From NCBI GenBank assembly GCA_026686845.1, contig JAIVEN010000012.1, positions 13,208,501 to 13,272,500 on the forward strand: DNA of 64,000 bases, given 5' to 3'. The position numbers and the translations under genes are program-made. This stretch comes from Adenanthera pavonina. Taxonomy: Eukaryota; Streptophyta; Magnoliopsida; Fabales; Fabaceae. Position 1 is the first letter of the stretch. Each line of letters opens with the position of its first letter. Below the pieces are notes generated by a model. That model was not told the DNA's origin. It saw only the letters and a list, made by a program, of their open reading frames with translations, and ran no database searches. Shown piece by piece: positions 37,408 through 48,764 of the stretch.

Positions 37408-40400
37408 TCACGAAGGTCTTCCAAGTTTGGAACAGCCAGAAATGTCCAGAGTTTCAAGAGAACTTAAAAGAAACAAGGTTCTTGGGATACCAATTAGATT
37501 ATCACAGTTTTTCAAATTCAGGGATCTGAGCTTCTTAAGATCTCCAATAGATGGATCAACCTCCAATAATCCAGTACATCCTTCAAGATCCAACTCTTCA
37601 AGATTTTCTACTCCTTGAAGATTTGGCATCTTGATTAGATGTGAAGAGCTATGTAGATCTATGCTTTTCAACTTTGGCAAATTCTGTGAAGAAGCAAAGA
37701 CAACTAGGTAGCTATCATTACCAACAACTGACCATTTCAAACTACGAATTGAAATTCAATCTTTTAAAATGAAAAGTGTCATACACAGAAAGATATCTAT
37801 GATTCATTTTTCAGTTTAGTTCACCCATTCTCATTTGTTATTTGCACAATAAAAAGAACAGTATTGTACCTTTATGCCTTCCCACAGTTGACTTAGTTCG
37901 CTTTCAGGCATGATCAATTCAACAAGTCCAGTTGGCTCAAAACTTGATGGCAAATAGCTGAAAGGATATTTATACCATGAAAGAAATCGTAATTCATTGG
38001 AAAGACGATCGAGGTTTCCTGAAATTTTCACCTCAGGAAATATGACTAGTCTAAGGCGGCTCATTTGTGCTAAGGCTTCAGCCTTCAATGGAGTCTCGTG
38101 CTTATCCTCCTGCTTCAAGACGATGGCTTCAACTTTTTCAGTTCCCTAGGAATGAATATATCATCAAGTAAAAGGGATGTGTCGGATTCCTTGAATTATA
38201 TAAACTGCCAGCATTCCAATGAAAGAACAAAAGGGAAAGAAAAAAAAAAACACCTTAGTAATGTAATCATCAATACATAACTTACTGTCTTTACAGCTTG
38301 AAGATCTTTGTACAGCCACAGCCTACTCCACTTTGCTGGCTCTTCAGGAAATTCTCCCCGGGCAATTTTCCATCCCAATTCTTGCAGCTTATTAGGCATC
38401 CAGAGGGTTCCATTGACAATGCTTATAAGTGAACTATCACAAAGAACTCCAATTCCAGTCACAGGATCGAATCCACAATGGCCTAGAATTCTTGTGACAT
38501 AATTCTGCTCTGATCCCACAAAGAAACAAGAAACATCTACAAATAAATCCTTATACTTTTTCTCAAGCCTATCAAATGTTGTTTCAAGAACTCCTGTAAT
38601 GTCTTGCGTAGAATTTTGTTTCAACCTTTCTATCTGAACCCTCCACTCAGATTTTCCCCGACCAGACAACAAGAGACCTAGTTCTTTGACTACTAAAGGA
38701 AGGCCTCCAGCATATTTTAGTAGAACACAGGTCATCTCTTGAAAATCACTTGATGGTTCATCACGTTTGAAGGCTTTTTTACAAAATAGTTGAAGAGCTT
38801 CATCATAGTTTAATAGTTCAACCTCATAAATTACATCCACTCCAGAGTCAGATAGGACATCCTTATGTTTAGTTGTTACTATGATTCTACTCCCTGGACC
38901 AAACCACTCTGACTTTCCAACCAATTTCTCCAATTGTTCTGCATGATCAACATTATCGAGAACAACAAGAGTTTTAAGGTGGCGAAGTCTAGTGCTAACT
39001 AAATGCATTAACCTGTGATCCTCCCATATCTTTATACGTTGCTGCAGTACATTGCAAAGGAGTTGTTGTTGTAGACGGACAAGACCAGGACCCTTTTGAA
39101 CTTCTTTACTTACATCAAGAAGAAAACAGCTAGCATCAAATTGGGGAGAGATCCTGTCAAACACAACAGTAGCTAGAGTAGTCTTCCCTATTCCGGGCAT
39201 CCCCCAAATCCCTACCTTTCGAACATCATCTGATTCTAAACCTAAAAGATTTTCTAAAGCTTTGGCACGAGACTGCATCCCAACCAGATCATAAGCTGGA
39301 CTTGACAATCTCTGACTTAACTTGCGTATTATGACTGTAACGATTTTATCAATTACATCTGACTCTGAACTGAAAATAACATATATATATATATATATCA
39401 TCAGCTACGAAAACGAGGTAAAAAATGAGAAGTATAAAATCACAAGGGAAAAATAAACAGAAAATAAGGATTCATAGATAAGCAGATCAAAATAATAACA
39501 AGAGAAGATTACTTAGTTTGTACAGCAAAACCAGAGAGATTGCCCACTTGAGTCAAAGCTAACCTCCATCTTTGCACCCGATCTATATTGACACGTTTTA
39601 CATGTTCATCAAAGGCTTTTTTAAAATCCCCTCTTTGATGTCCTACATCAGATGGATCAACATCATAGAAAATTGGAAGAACAGTGTATTCCGGATCACC
39701 AATGCGCTCAGATATCTTTGCCAGTTCATCCAAGCACAATGTTGATTCAGCATAGCTTTTGGAGAAGATGACAATAGAAATCCAGGACTGCTCAATTGCT
39801 TCGAAGAGCTGCCCTTGAATGTATTCTCCTTCAAGAAGCCCTCTGTGATCCTCGAAGATAAATATACCTTTTTTTTGAAGAGCAGCAGAAAGATGGCCAG
39901 TGAAACTGTAGCGAGTATCTGCACCCCTGAAACTCAGAAACACATCGTATTTCCAGGTCTTCTGAGATGATGACATTTCGGATAGAGTTGGGCCATGACC
40001 CAACTCATGTATTACATATTTAACAATTTCATCAATAATATCTGACTCTGGTCTGAAAAATATATATATATATATCATCAGCTAGGAAAACAAGGAGTTA
40101 AATATTGAAAAGTACAAAAGCACAAGGGGAAAAATGAACGGAAAATAAGGATCCATAGAAAAGAAGATCAAAATAAGAACAAGGGGAGATTACTTACTTA
40201 GTTTGTACAGCAAAACCAGAGAGATTGGCCACTTGAGTCAAAGCTAACTTCCATCTCTGCACCTGATCTATGTTAACAGGTTTTACATGTTCATCAAAGG
40301 CTTTTTTAAAATCCCCTCTTTGATGTCGTACAACAGATGGATCAACATCGTAGAAAATTGGAAGAACAGTGTATTCCGGATCACCAATTCGCTCGGATAT

Positions 40401-41418
40401 CTTTGCCAGTTCATCCAAGCACAATGTTGATTCAGCATAGCTTTTGGAGAAGATGACAATAGAAATCCGGGACTGCTCAATTGCTTCGAAGAGCTGCCCT
40501 CCAATGGATTCTCCTTGAAGAAGCCCTTCGTCATCCTGGAAGATAAATATACCTTTTCGTTGAAGAGCAGCAGAAAGATGGCCAGCGAAACTGTAGCGAG
40601 TATCTGCACCCCTGAAACTCAGAAACACATCGTATTTCCACGTCTTCCGAGATGATGAGCTGCCTGGGATTACAGGGTAACTCATTTCGGATAGAGTTGG
40701 GAATCTATGACCCAACTTGTGTATTACATATTTAACAATTTCATCAATAATATCTGACTCTTGTCTGCCAAAAAAAATATATATATATATATATATATAT
40801 CATCAGCTAAGAACACAAGGAGGTAAATATTGAAAAGTACCAGAGCACAAGGTAAAAATGAAGAGAAAATAAGGATTCATACAAAAGAAGATCAAAATAA
40901 GAACAAGGGGAGATTACTTACTTAGTTTTTACAATAAAACCAGAGAGATTGGCCACTTGAGTCAAAGCTAAATTCCATCCCTGCACCTGATCTATGTTAA
41001 CACGTTTTACATGTTCATCAAAGGCTTTTTTAAAATCCCCTCTTTGATGTCCTACATCAGATGGATCAACATCATAGAAAATTGGAAGAACAGTGTACTC
41101 CGGATCACCAATTCGATCGGAGATCTTTGCCAGTTCGTCCAAGCACAATGTTGACTCAGCATAGCTTTTGGAGAAGACGACGATAGAAATCCGGGACTGC
41201 TCAATTGCTTGGAAGAGCTGCCCTCGAATGGATTCTCCTTGAAGAAGCACTTCGTCATCCTTGAAGATAAATATACCTTTTCGTTGAAGAGCAGCAGAAA
41301 GATGGCCAGTGAAATTGTAGCGAGTATCTGCACCGCTGAAACTCAGAAACACATCGTATTTCCAGGTCCTCCGAGATGATAAACTCCCTGGGAAGCGAGG
41401 GTAATCCATTTTAACCAT
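37408..41418 (-). CDS. TNL immune receptor gene B with three tandem TIR domains
   Basis: Six exons read in frame: 41418-40922 (TIR1), 40764-40198 (TIR2), 40052-39513 (TIR3), 39369-38286 (NB-ARC), 38145-37870 and 37683-37408 (LRR); 3240 bp, 1079 aa. Introns are 157, 145, 143, 140 and 186 bp, all GT-AG. Each TIR exon ends ...K/QTK-type with two bases of a codon, and the next exon completes it, so phases match throughout. Every TIR keeps WKYDVFLSF, an intact BB-loop (FIF..D....L.G) and CLDELAKI with the catalytic Glu. TIR1 has SFSG for SFRG. Exons 2 and 3 begin with an ESDIIDEIVKYVIH linker copied from the NB-ARC exon start. NB-ARC: GMPGIGKTTLA, TLVVLDNVD, GSRIIVTTK, GGLPLV; MHD reads MPN. The LRR is short. 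The initiator is the ATG at 41418 or the one at 41409, which aligns with the internal Met of TIR2. Confidence 0.9.
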
Positions 41419-42042
41419 GCAATAAGCTCAGTTCCTAAACAAAACAGAGATGTGTTCAACTTCGCTCACGGCAACGACAGAGTTGCTCACCGCCAGGGCT
41501 AACTATTTTGGGGTAAAGTCATAGTTGATCGGAAATTGAAGACAATGTCATCAATTGACCATATAAACACTTGAATTGACTATATAAACCAATATGTCTC
41601 TACGCACGCGCGTGTGGGTGTGTGGGGCTTTTACACGGGTGTTTCAGGAAAATTACCTGAAGAATTAATATGGATAAATATTTAGTTTTAGTAAAAATTT
41701 AAAGAGAAAATGAGTTCTTTTACTCGCTCCAGTCTAAACATAAGAGGGATTTAGTATGTTTTTACACAGATGTGTGGGGATTTCAAATGATGTTTCAGAA
41801 AAATATAAAATGTAAATATGATTGTATTTTTCAATTCCTGATGTTTTCATTTTTTTTTTTTAATTTTACCCAATTTTTAACAAGGTAATATAATTAAGTT
41901 TCATTAATTATTATATAATAATGTAAAATACTAAATTGGGGCATTTTTGTAAACTATTTTAAATTTTTAACAAATTTAATAATCTCAAACTTGTTTTAAT
42001 TGTATTTCTTAATTCGTATGAATTAATTATTTGTATATTATA
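41419..42042. other. 5' flank of TNL gene B
   Basis: Presumed promoter region on the minus strand. It includes a short GC-containing ACGCACGCGCGTGTGGG stretch near 41604. No gene or repeat family was identified. Confidence 0.35.
41580..41586 (-). promoter_or_regulatory. Possible TATA box of TNL gene B
   Basis: On the minus strand TATATAG occurs about 160 bp upstream of the first ATG of gene B, in an otherwise suitable AT-rich setting. A second TTTATATGG lies 18 bp farther upstream. There is no other support, so this is only a candidate. Confidence 0.3.
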
Positions 42043-42247
42043 CTTCCTCCAATCCCATTTATAAGGTGTTATTTAGACAATTTGTTTAATATTATTTTTA
42101 AGGTATTGTGTCATTTTTATTATCCGGATTTTCTTCTTTACCCTTTTTTAATAATTTTATTATCTTGTAAATTTTTTCAATTTTTAATCAATAGAAGTAA
42201 AATTGTAAATTTATGCTAATTTTTTTATTATTTTCAAAATATAACTA

Positions 42248-42378
42248 GGGGAAATCATTGTTAAATGCCAAAACCTTAAAATAATTATAATTAACTCCCA
42301 CATCTCTAAATAACTACGATGAAGTCCCATTGGGGCTTATTTGAAAAGAAAAATTGGTCCAAGTTACTTATTTACCCT
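42248..42378 (+). repeat. Left terminal inverted repeat of the MULE
   Basis: 131 bp starting GGGGAAATCATTGTTAAAT. It pairs with the reverse complement of 51811-51941 with five mismatches by my count. Similarity ends after TTTACCCT. Confidence 0.9.
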
Positions 42379-42660
42379 CATTTCTCATTTTAGTTAACGG
42401 CACAAAACATAAATCATCCAAAATCATCTCCTGCAAGCCCCAATCGTTGTCTGAAGTCGTTCCTATCGCCGGTCATGCCATTCACCATTGTCTAATTCAT
42501 TTCTCCATCTTTCTCTGAAATCATCATTCATTCTATTCCCTCCATTGATAGAAGCCCTAAAAATTAATTTTGAGTTCGCTTGTCGCTGTGAAAGGCTTTC
42601 GTCTAGTAGCACATTTGAAGAAGCTGTTTGTGAAGCATACTGCCACCATTGGTTCCAGGT

Positions 42661-45600
42661 ATGAAAAAATCGAGTGTGCTCAAACATTTCATTGGCACTA
42701 GAGTGCATTGGCAATAAGATCAGAAAAGCTAATCCATTGGTGGACATCAACTTCGTCAATGCAGTGAGCTTGAAGATTATAAAGGTGGAGTTAGTTGTAG
42801 AGGAGAAATCGGGTAGTAAAGTTCGCGTTGAGTTCAAAGTTGTGAAGACTGATGTGAGGACTCTGTTTCTTGATGTTCATACGGGGAATGAAAGCCTTGT
42901 TAAGAAGTTATTGGTAATAAACTATCTTGAGGTTTCTTTTTTGCGTGATTGATTTAATTGTCAGCTGGTCTGTGCGTGTTTCTTGTTTTCCCTGATTCTA
43001 AGAAATTATTTATCCATTTTGTGCTCTTGTACTTGATATTTTGTTTACATTGTAGTCAATGAGTTATCAAAACATAGACTCAGTGAAATGTTGCTTATGT
43101 TACTGATTTTGAAATGTTTCATGTACTCAATTGAAGTGGACAATTTGTGGGATCTTATGTCTTGAGTTGTTGATTTTTTTGGTTTTAAATCTATGCTCAT
43201 GAGATTTTCTTAGTTGTTGATTTTTCTTGTTTTGAAACCATACTTGTCTTATCCCAATATTTAAATATTTGCTATTTGATTGTTCATTTGGAAGTTGTTT
43301 GTGAGGACAAATTTAAATGAACCATGAAGTCTTGCGGATCTTTAATTGGTATGTTAAATATCTAATCATGCTTCTAAGTTGATAAACTTTTTCTATTGAA
43401 TTTAGATCACTATATTGACAATAGCAAAGGATGATGGACGTAAAATATCTGGAATTAATAAGTTCAGGTAATGACAACTTGTCATTTGCATCTAAGTAGT
43501 AGGGTTATGATTTATATATGTGTTTGATGTATTTAGATCACTATATTTCTTTGTTGTATAGACAAGAATTTTTCAAGAAAAACAAAGGGAAGTATAAGGA
43601 TGCCAAACTTGCAAATACAGTGATTTCAAAAGCATGGAAGAAGCTATCTAGTACTGAGAAAAAAAAAATATGATGAGAAAGGAAGAGTAGGACAACCAAC
43701 AAGTAAGAAGCAAAATGGTGGACCACCTTTTCATACGCGATACTCACCTTCCCAATTTAAGGAATTGGTGGACTTCATTAACAACAATAAAAGATTGAGG
43801 ACCAAGGTGGAAATTATAGGGTTTGGGTCACTTTTAAACTTTAGTAGCAATCAATTGCATAGGGAAATATGTGATCAACTCATGATTGCCTTCGATACCC
43901 CAACATCAACCCTTATAATTAGAGGTAGACAATTTTTAATAACTGCAAAAGATGTGTATTCGATACTTGGCATACCATATGGTGGGAAGGCAATTGTTTT
44001 AGATGGCAAAAGTGAAAAGTTTGAGGACATGAAGCAAAAATTTGAAAAAATGCGCTTATGTGATCTTAAAACTATGATTATGAATGGAAAGGAATAGAAA
44101 AACTTTGAGACCCTCTTCATGTTATTCACTCTGGGTACACTTCTTTGTCCCACTTCAAGTACCAAAGTGAGTAATCGGATAATTAAGGCAATTTGTGGGG
44201 AGGGTCAATGGGAAGAGTGGGAATGGTCTTCATATGTGTTGTCAGAACTTATAAGAGAGGTCTCATCATACAAGGACTCTATGTGTGAAGGGAAGAAGAA
44301 GAAGACGACAATTGGAGGTTGCATCTTCTTTCTCATGGTATGGTATATAAAAAACATTTTTGCTATCAATTATATTTTTGTTAGGTAACAATATTTTTTT
44401 TGTTCTGCAGTTATTCTTTTTCCAACATTCCCATCTTGGTGCTGCCCCAACACTTGGTGATCAAACTATCCTGCAATATTGGGATAAGACGAGGATAGAG
44501 GATCGTTGTAAGAGAGAAAGAACAAGCATTAATGGGATTCTAAAATTGCATTCTAATGGCAAGACCTCTAGTTTAGCTCCACCAGAAGGGTTCACACACC
44601 CAGTAAGTTGAGTGGCAAAAAGTTTGAGCTTTCATATATATATATATATATATATTTCATTCTCACAAGTGATGAGGTGGTAGGTTTGTTGCAGGGAATC
44701 AGACAAGTGTGGGACCGGGTTACTAGATTTCTAAATGATGTTCAGCAAGAACTACTTCAATTGCAAATCGATCTGATGAGAAGCTCCAATCTTGTTAATG
44801 TAATACAAGAAGAAAAAGAGGATGAAGATGTGACCCTCTCCAATGACGATGGAGGAGAAGGAGGAGAGGATGGAGAATTTGAAAATGAAGGGGAGGACAA
44901 AGTAGAAGAACAAGATGAAGATTCTGAAAAAGAAGATAGGGAGGATGAAGAAGATGAAACTAAAAAGGAATCTGACAGAGAAGATGAGGAAGATGATCAA
45001 GGTGACTCTGGAAAAAATGATGCAGGAAATGATGGAGATGACGATCATGATGGAAAAGGATCAAAATATTCATCTGGCAGTGAGCATAGGAGAAAGAGGA
45101 AACCTTTAGATAACCCCTCGGTTAGGAGATCTCAACGTGAGAGGAAAGCAATGAAGATGTCACCTTTTGTACAACAACCTATAAAGGGGAGGTCATCAAC
45201 TAATAAGATACAAATGTATGAATACTTAACAAAGAGGCTAGGTGATGAAGAAGGGCATCAGTAAGTTAAAATGATACATTTGAATTTGACACCCATTTTT
45301 TTCTGCATTATTGATTCTAGTGCATAGCTAAAACAATCGACTGGGTTGTTGTTTCCATGAACAATTACTTCCTATATAGGCACAATTTTCCTCATTTGGG
45401 TTACAGAAAATGGATTAAAGAATCAGTGAGTTTCATTGTCTTTATGGATGTAGTTATTCATTGAATTTATGTTTTATTTATTGTATTCACATTGTCACCC
45501 TTGTGTAGATTATTACCATGATTGCTGGAACTTTAGTTGCTGATCAAAGGAGGGAAAGTAATGTGGTTAGTCGCCACATTTTTTATTCGGAGTTCGTGGT

Positions 45601-46453
45601 TAGTTTTTTTTTTTAGTGACAGCTTGCATATGTTTGATATTACTGTGCTTTCTCATATTGGTTATGCAATCATAGTCAACAATTATTCTGAGAAGGCTTG
45701 CATGGAAAGTTGATGATGCCATTTACATGATATTGCCCCAACATATTGGATATAATATCGCTGATTGTGAATTCATTTTCGCACCTGTACTATTTGCTGT
45801 GCATTGGTGGTGTTATTGTCTTCATCCAAAAAACAATACATTGTATGTCATTGATTCACTGCTTGACATGTCGAAGACAGATAAAGAGAAAACTAAGTTG
45901 GCACATTTGGTGGTATGATCCTGTTTATATTGTCTCACTATGGCATTTCATCCTGCTGTGTTGATTTGGTCAGATGTTGATCTTGTTTGTACTTCATACT
46001 ATAGAAGGAATCATTCCAAGTGATACTACACACTATGAAGCTGAGTCAATATCCTATTCCCCCAAACCTACAACTGGAGTTTACCTCCGTGCCTAAACAA
46101 CAAAACACGTAAGGAAGCTTATATGTAATTTTAAAATTTCATTTATGGATGCAAGTGAATGGATGTGAATTTGTTTTGTGTATATAGGTTTGATTGTGGT
46201 TTTGCACGTCATTAGGTGTTTACAAGAGTGGTGTAATAAGAAAAAAGGGAAATATACCTTGAATGCATACTCAAATGTAAGTAAATTTTATTATTTCTCA
46301 CTGATTGCTAATTTGTTCACTTTGGATATTAATTTCATTATTCCTGTGCAGAAAGAGTATGTTGAATTTCGTCATGACCTAGTGTGGTGGTTAGTCAATC
46401 ATCCCCAGAACGAGGTTCGTGATGAAGTCAATGCGCTTATAGCATCTGGTTAA
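42661..46453 (+). pseudogene. MULE-borne Ulp1-type (C48) cysteine protease gene with HMG-box-like and DUF1985-like regions
   Basis: Eleven exons can be read: about 42661-42912, 43406-43467, 43562-44337, 44411-44602, 44695-45260, 45380-45425, 45509-45598, 45676-45912, 46005-46108, 46188-46276, 46352-46453. Exons 2-3 give KFRQEFFKKNKGKYKDAK and SKAWKKLSSTEKKK, resembling an HMG box. Exons 3-4 match the DUF1985-like N-terminal part of plant Ulp1 transposon proteins. Exon 5 is a long Glu/Asp-rich tract then a basic RRKRKP segment. Exons 8-10 hold the protease triad: His in VHWW (45802), Asp in VIDS (45853) and Cys in FDCG (46195). Ulp1 proteases remove SUMO-like modifiers. Damage: +1 in the A-run near 43670, TAG at 44095-44097, a frameshift right after the catalytic Cys, and probably one in exon 1. 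Exon 1 is unrecognised. Confidence 0.75.
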
Positions 46454-46639
46454 AGTGATACCAGCAAAATGAGAGTTGATACTTTTGTTAGATGTTTTGA
46501 TACAACAATTAAGGAATGAATCTTATTATGTAGTGATGTTAGTTGATGATGTAAAGACTTTACAAGGACTACTTGTAGTTGATGATGTTAACAATATGAA
46601 ATGGCATTCATCGATATGATCAGATGATGTAAAGTATTT

Positions 46640-48420
46640 AGTCAGTATTTATACTGGTTTTCCTGGATTTTACACAGGCAACCTTTATCTCACTTATCAC
46701 GTTTTATACCCATGCTCTGGTTTTTTACACTGAGTGGCAAGTAATTTTTCACTCTTCCTCCAGTATTTTATATGGTTTTGAATTTACACCCATCAGGGAT
46801 TTGACAGGAGCCACATGCACAAGTTAAAAATTCACATGTCACCTCCAGTTTTTTATATCATTGCTCAGTGATTTTTCACTTTTTTGTCAATAATTTTATA
46901 CTGGTTCTCCAGGATTTTACACCGACAACCTCCATGTCACTTACCACTTTTTATACCCATGCTTTGGTTTTTTACACTGAGTGGCAAGTAATGTTTTACT
47001 CTTCCTCCGCTATTTTATATGGTTTTAAATTTACACCCATCAGGGATTTGACATGAACCACATGCATAAGTTCAAAATTCACGTGTCACCTCTAGTTTTT
47101 TATATCCTTGCTCAGTGATTTTTCACTTCACTGTCAATAATTTTATTTCTATAGGATTTTACTTGGACAACCTCCATGTCACTTACCATGTTTTATACTC
47201 GTGCTCTGATTTTTTACACTGAGTGGCAAGTAATTTTTTACTATTCCTCTAGTATTTTATATGGTTTTGAATTTACACCCATCAAGAATTTGACAGGAGC
47301 CACATGCACAAGTTCAAAATTCACATGTCACTTCCATTTTTTTATATCCTTGCTCGGTGATTTTCCACTTTACTGTCAATAATTTTATACCGGTTTTCTA
47401 GGATTTTACACCAACAACCTCCATGTCACTTACCACATTTTATACCCGTGCTCTGATTTTCTACACTAAGTGGTAAGTAATTTTTCACTCTTCCTCTAGT
47501 ATTTTATATGGTTTTGAATTTACACCCATCAGGGATTTGACAGGAGTCACATGCACAAGTTAACACATCACCTCCAGTTTTTTATATGCTTGCTCGTTGA
47601 TTTTGCACTTCGCTATCAATAATTTTATACTAGTTCTCCAGGATTTTACACCTACAACCTCCATGTCACTTACCACATTTTATACCCGTGCTCTGATTTT
47701 TTACACTGAGTGGCAAGTAATTTTTTACTATTCCTCTAGTATTTTATATGGTTTTGAATTTACACCCATCAAGAATTTGACAGGAGCCACATGCACAAGT
47801 TCAAAATTCACATGTCACTTCCATTTTTTTATATCCTTGCTTGGTGATTTTCCACTTTACTGTCAATAATTTTATACCGGTTTTCTAGGATTTTACACCA
47901 ACAACCTCCATGTCACTTACCACATTTTATACCCGTGCTCTGATTTTTTACACTGAATGGTAAGTAATTTTTCACTCTTCCTCTAGTATTTTATATGGTT
48001 TTGAATTTACACCCATCAGGGATTTGATAGGAGTCACATGCACAAGTTAACACATCACCTCCAGTTTTTTATATGCTTGCTCGTTGATTTTGCACTTCGC
48101 TATCAATAATTTTATACTAGTTCTCCAGGATTTTACACCTACAACCTCCATGTCACTTACCATATTTTATACCCGTGCTCTGGTTTTTTACACTAAGTGG
48201 CAAGTAATTTTTCACTCTTCCTCTAGTATTTTATATCGTTTTGAATTTACACCTATCAGGGATTTGACAGGAGCCACATACACAAGTTAAAAATTCACAC
48301 GTCACCTCCAGTTTTTTATATCCTTACTCATTGATTTTTCACTTCACTGTCAATAATTTTATACTGGTTCTCCAGAATTTTACACCAATAACCTTTAACT
48401 GCATTTTCATGTTTGCACTG
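46640..48420. repeat. ~243-bp satellite-like tandem array inside the MULE
   Basis: About seven head-to-tail units start near 46648, 46894, 47140, 47382, 47622, 47868 and 48109, with a partial one near 48352; spacing is 240-246 bp. A recognisable core is 'TTTATATGGTTTTGAATTTA' with 'CACCCATCAGGGATTTGACA'. Units starting near 47140 and 47622 and their followers are nearly identical in pairs, giving a younger two-unit (about 487 bp) repeat. The reading frames seen in it (for example 47597-47869) are products of the repetition. The array lies between the 3' ends of the two convergent MULE genes. Confidence 0.85.
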
Positions 48421-48764
48421 AGTGATGAATAATTTTACACCACTCCTCCTGGATTTAATACTTTTATAAATATGACACTATAAAATGTTGAAGTTTCATA
48501 TTTTAGATATCTAACATTGACAGGACTCAACTTGTAAATACACTTGCACATTCATTCATTCATGGGTCCCCTGTTCCAAAAAATCTTAGGGGTGTGCAGC
48601 TACACATGCCAACTATACAACATATACAAAAAGATTCTTGCACCAACACAAAATAACCTAGTACCAATACTAGCTGCATATACAAAAAAGCACATACACA
48701 TACACATACCCACCAAAAGATATCCACCAAATCCAAGTTGATCTAGTACATAATTAGAAGAATA

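Noticed and set aside
38196..39401. ATG at 39401 (MIYIYIYV) as the start of an NB-ARC-only gene
   Set aside because: It is intronic AT-repeat; the acceptor at 39370 joins in phase with TIR3.
39509..40078. ATG at 40078 (MIYIYIFF) as the start of a separate TIR-only gene
   Set aside because: The codons before ESDIIDEIV come from the (AT)n intron and its splice acceptor; the phase matches the preceding TIR exon.
42463..42837. 124-aa minus-strand ORF at the left of the MULE
   Set aside because: It is antisense to the first exon of the protease gene, which fits splice phase with the following exons.
47176..48290. Repeated small ORFs with SSSILYGFEFTP sequence
   Set aside because: They recur only because the underlying 243-bp array repeats; each is interrupted at unit borders.
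46640..48420. CRISPR-like array
   Set aside because: Repeats are contiguous 243-bp units without unique spacers, in a eukaryotic genome.
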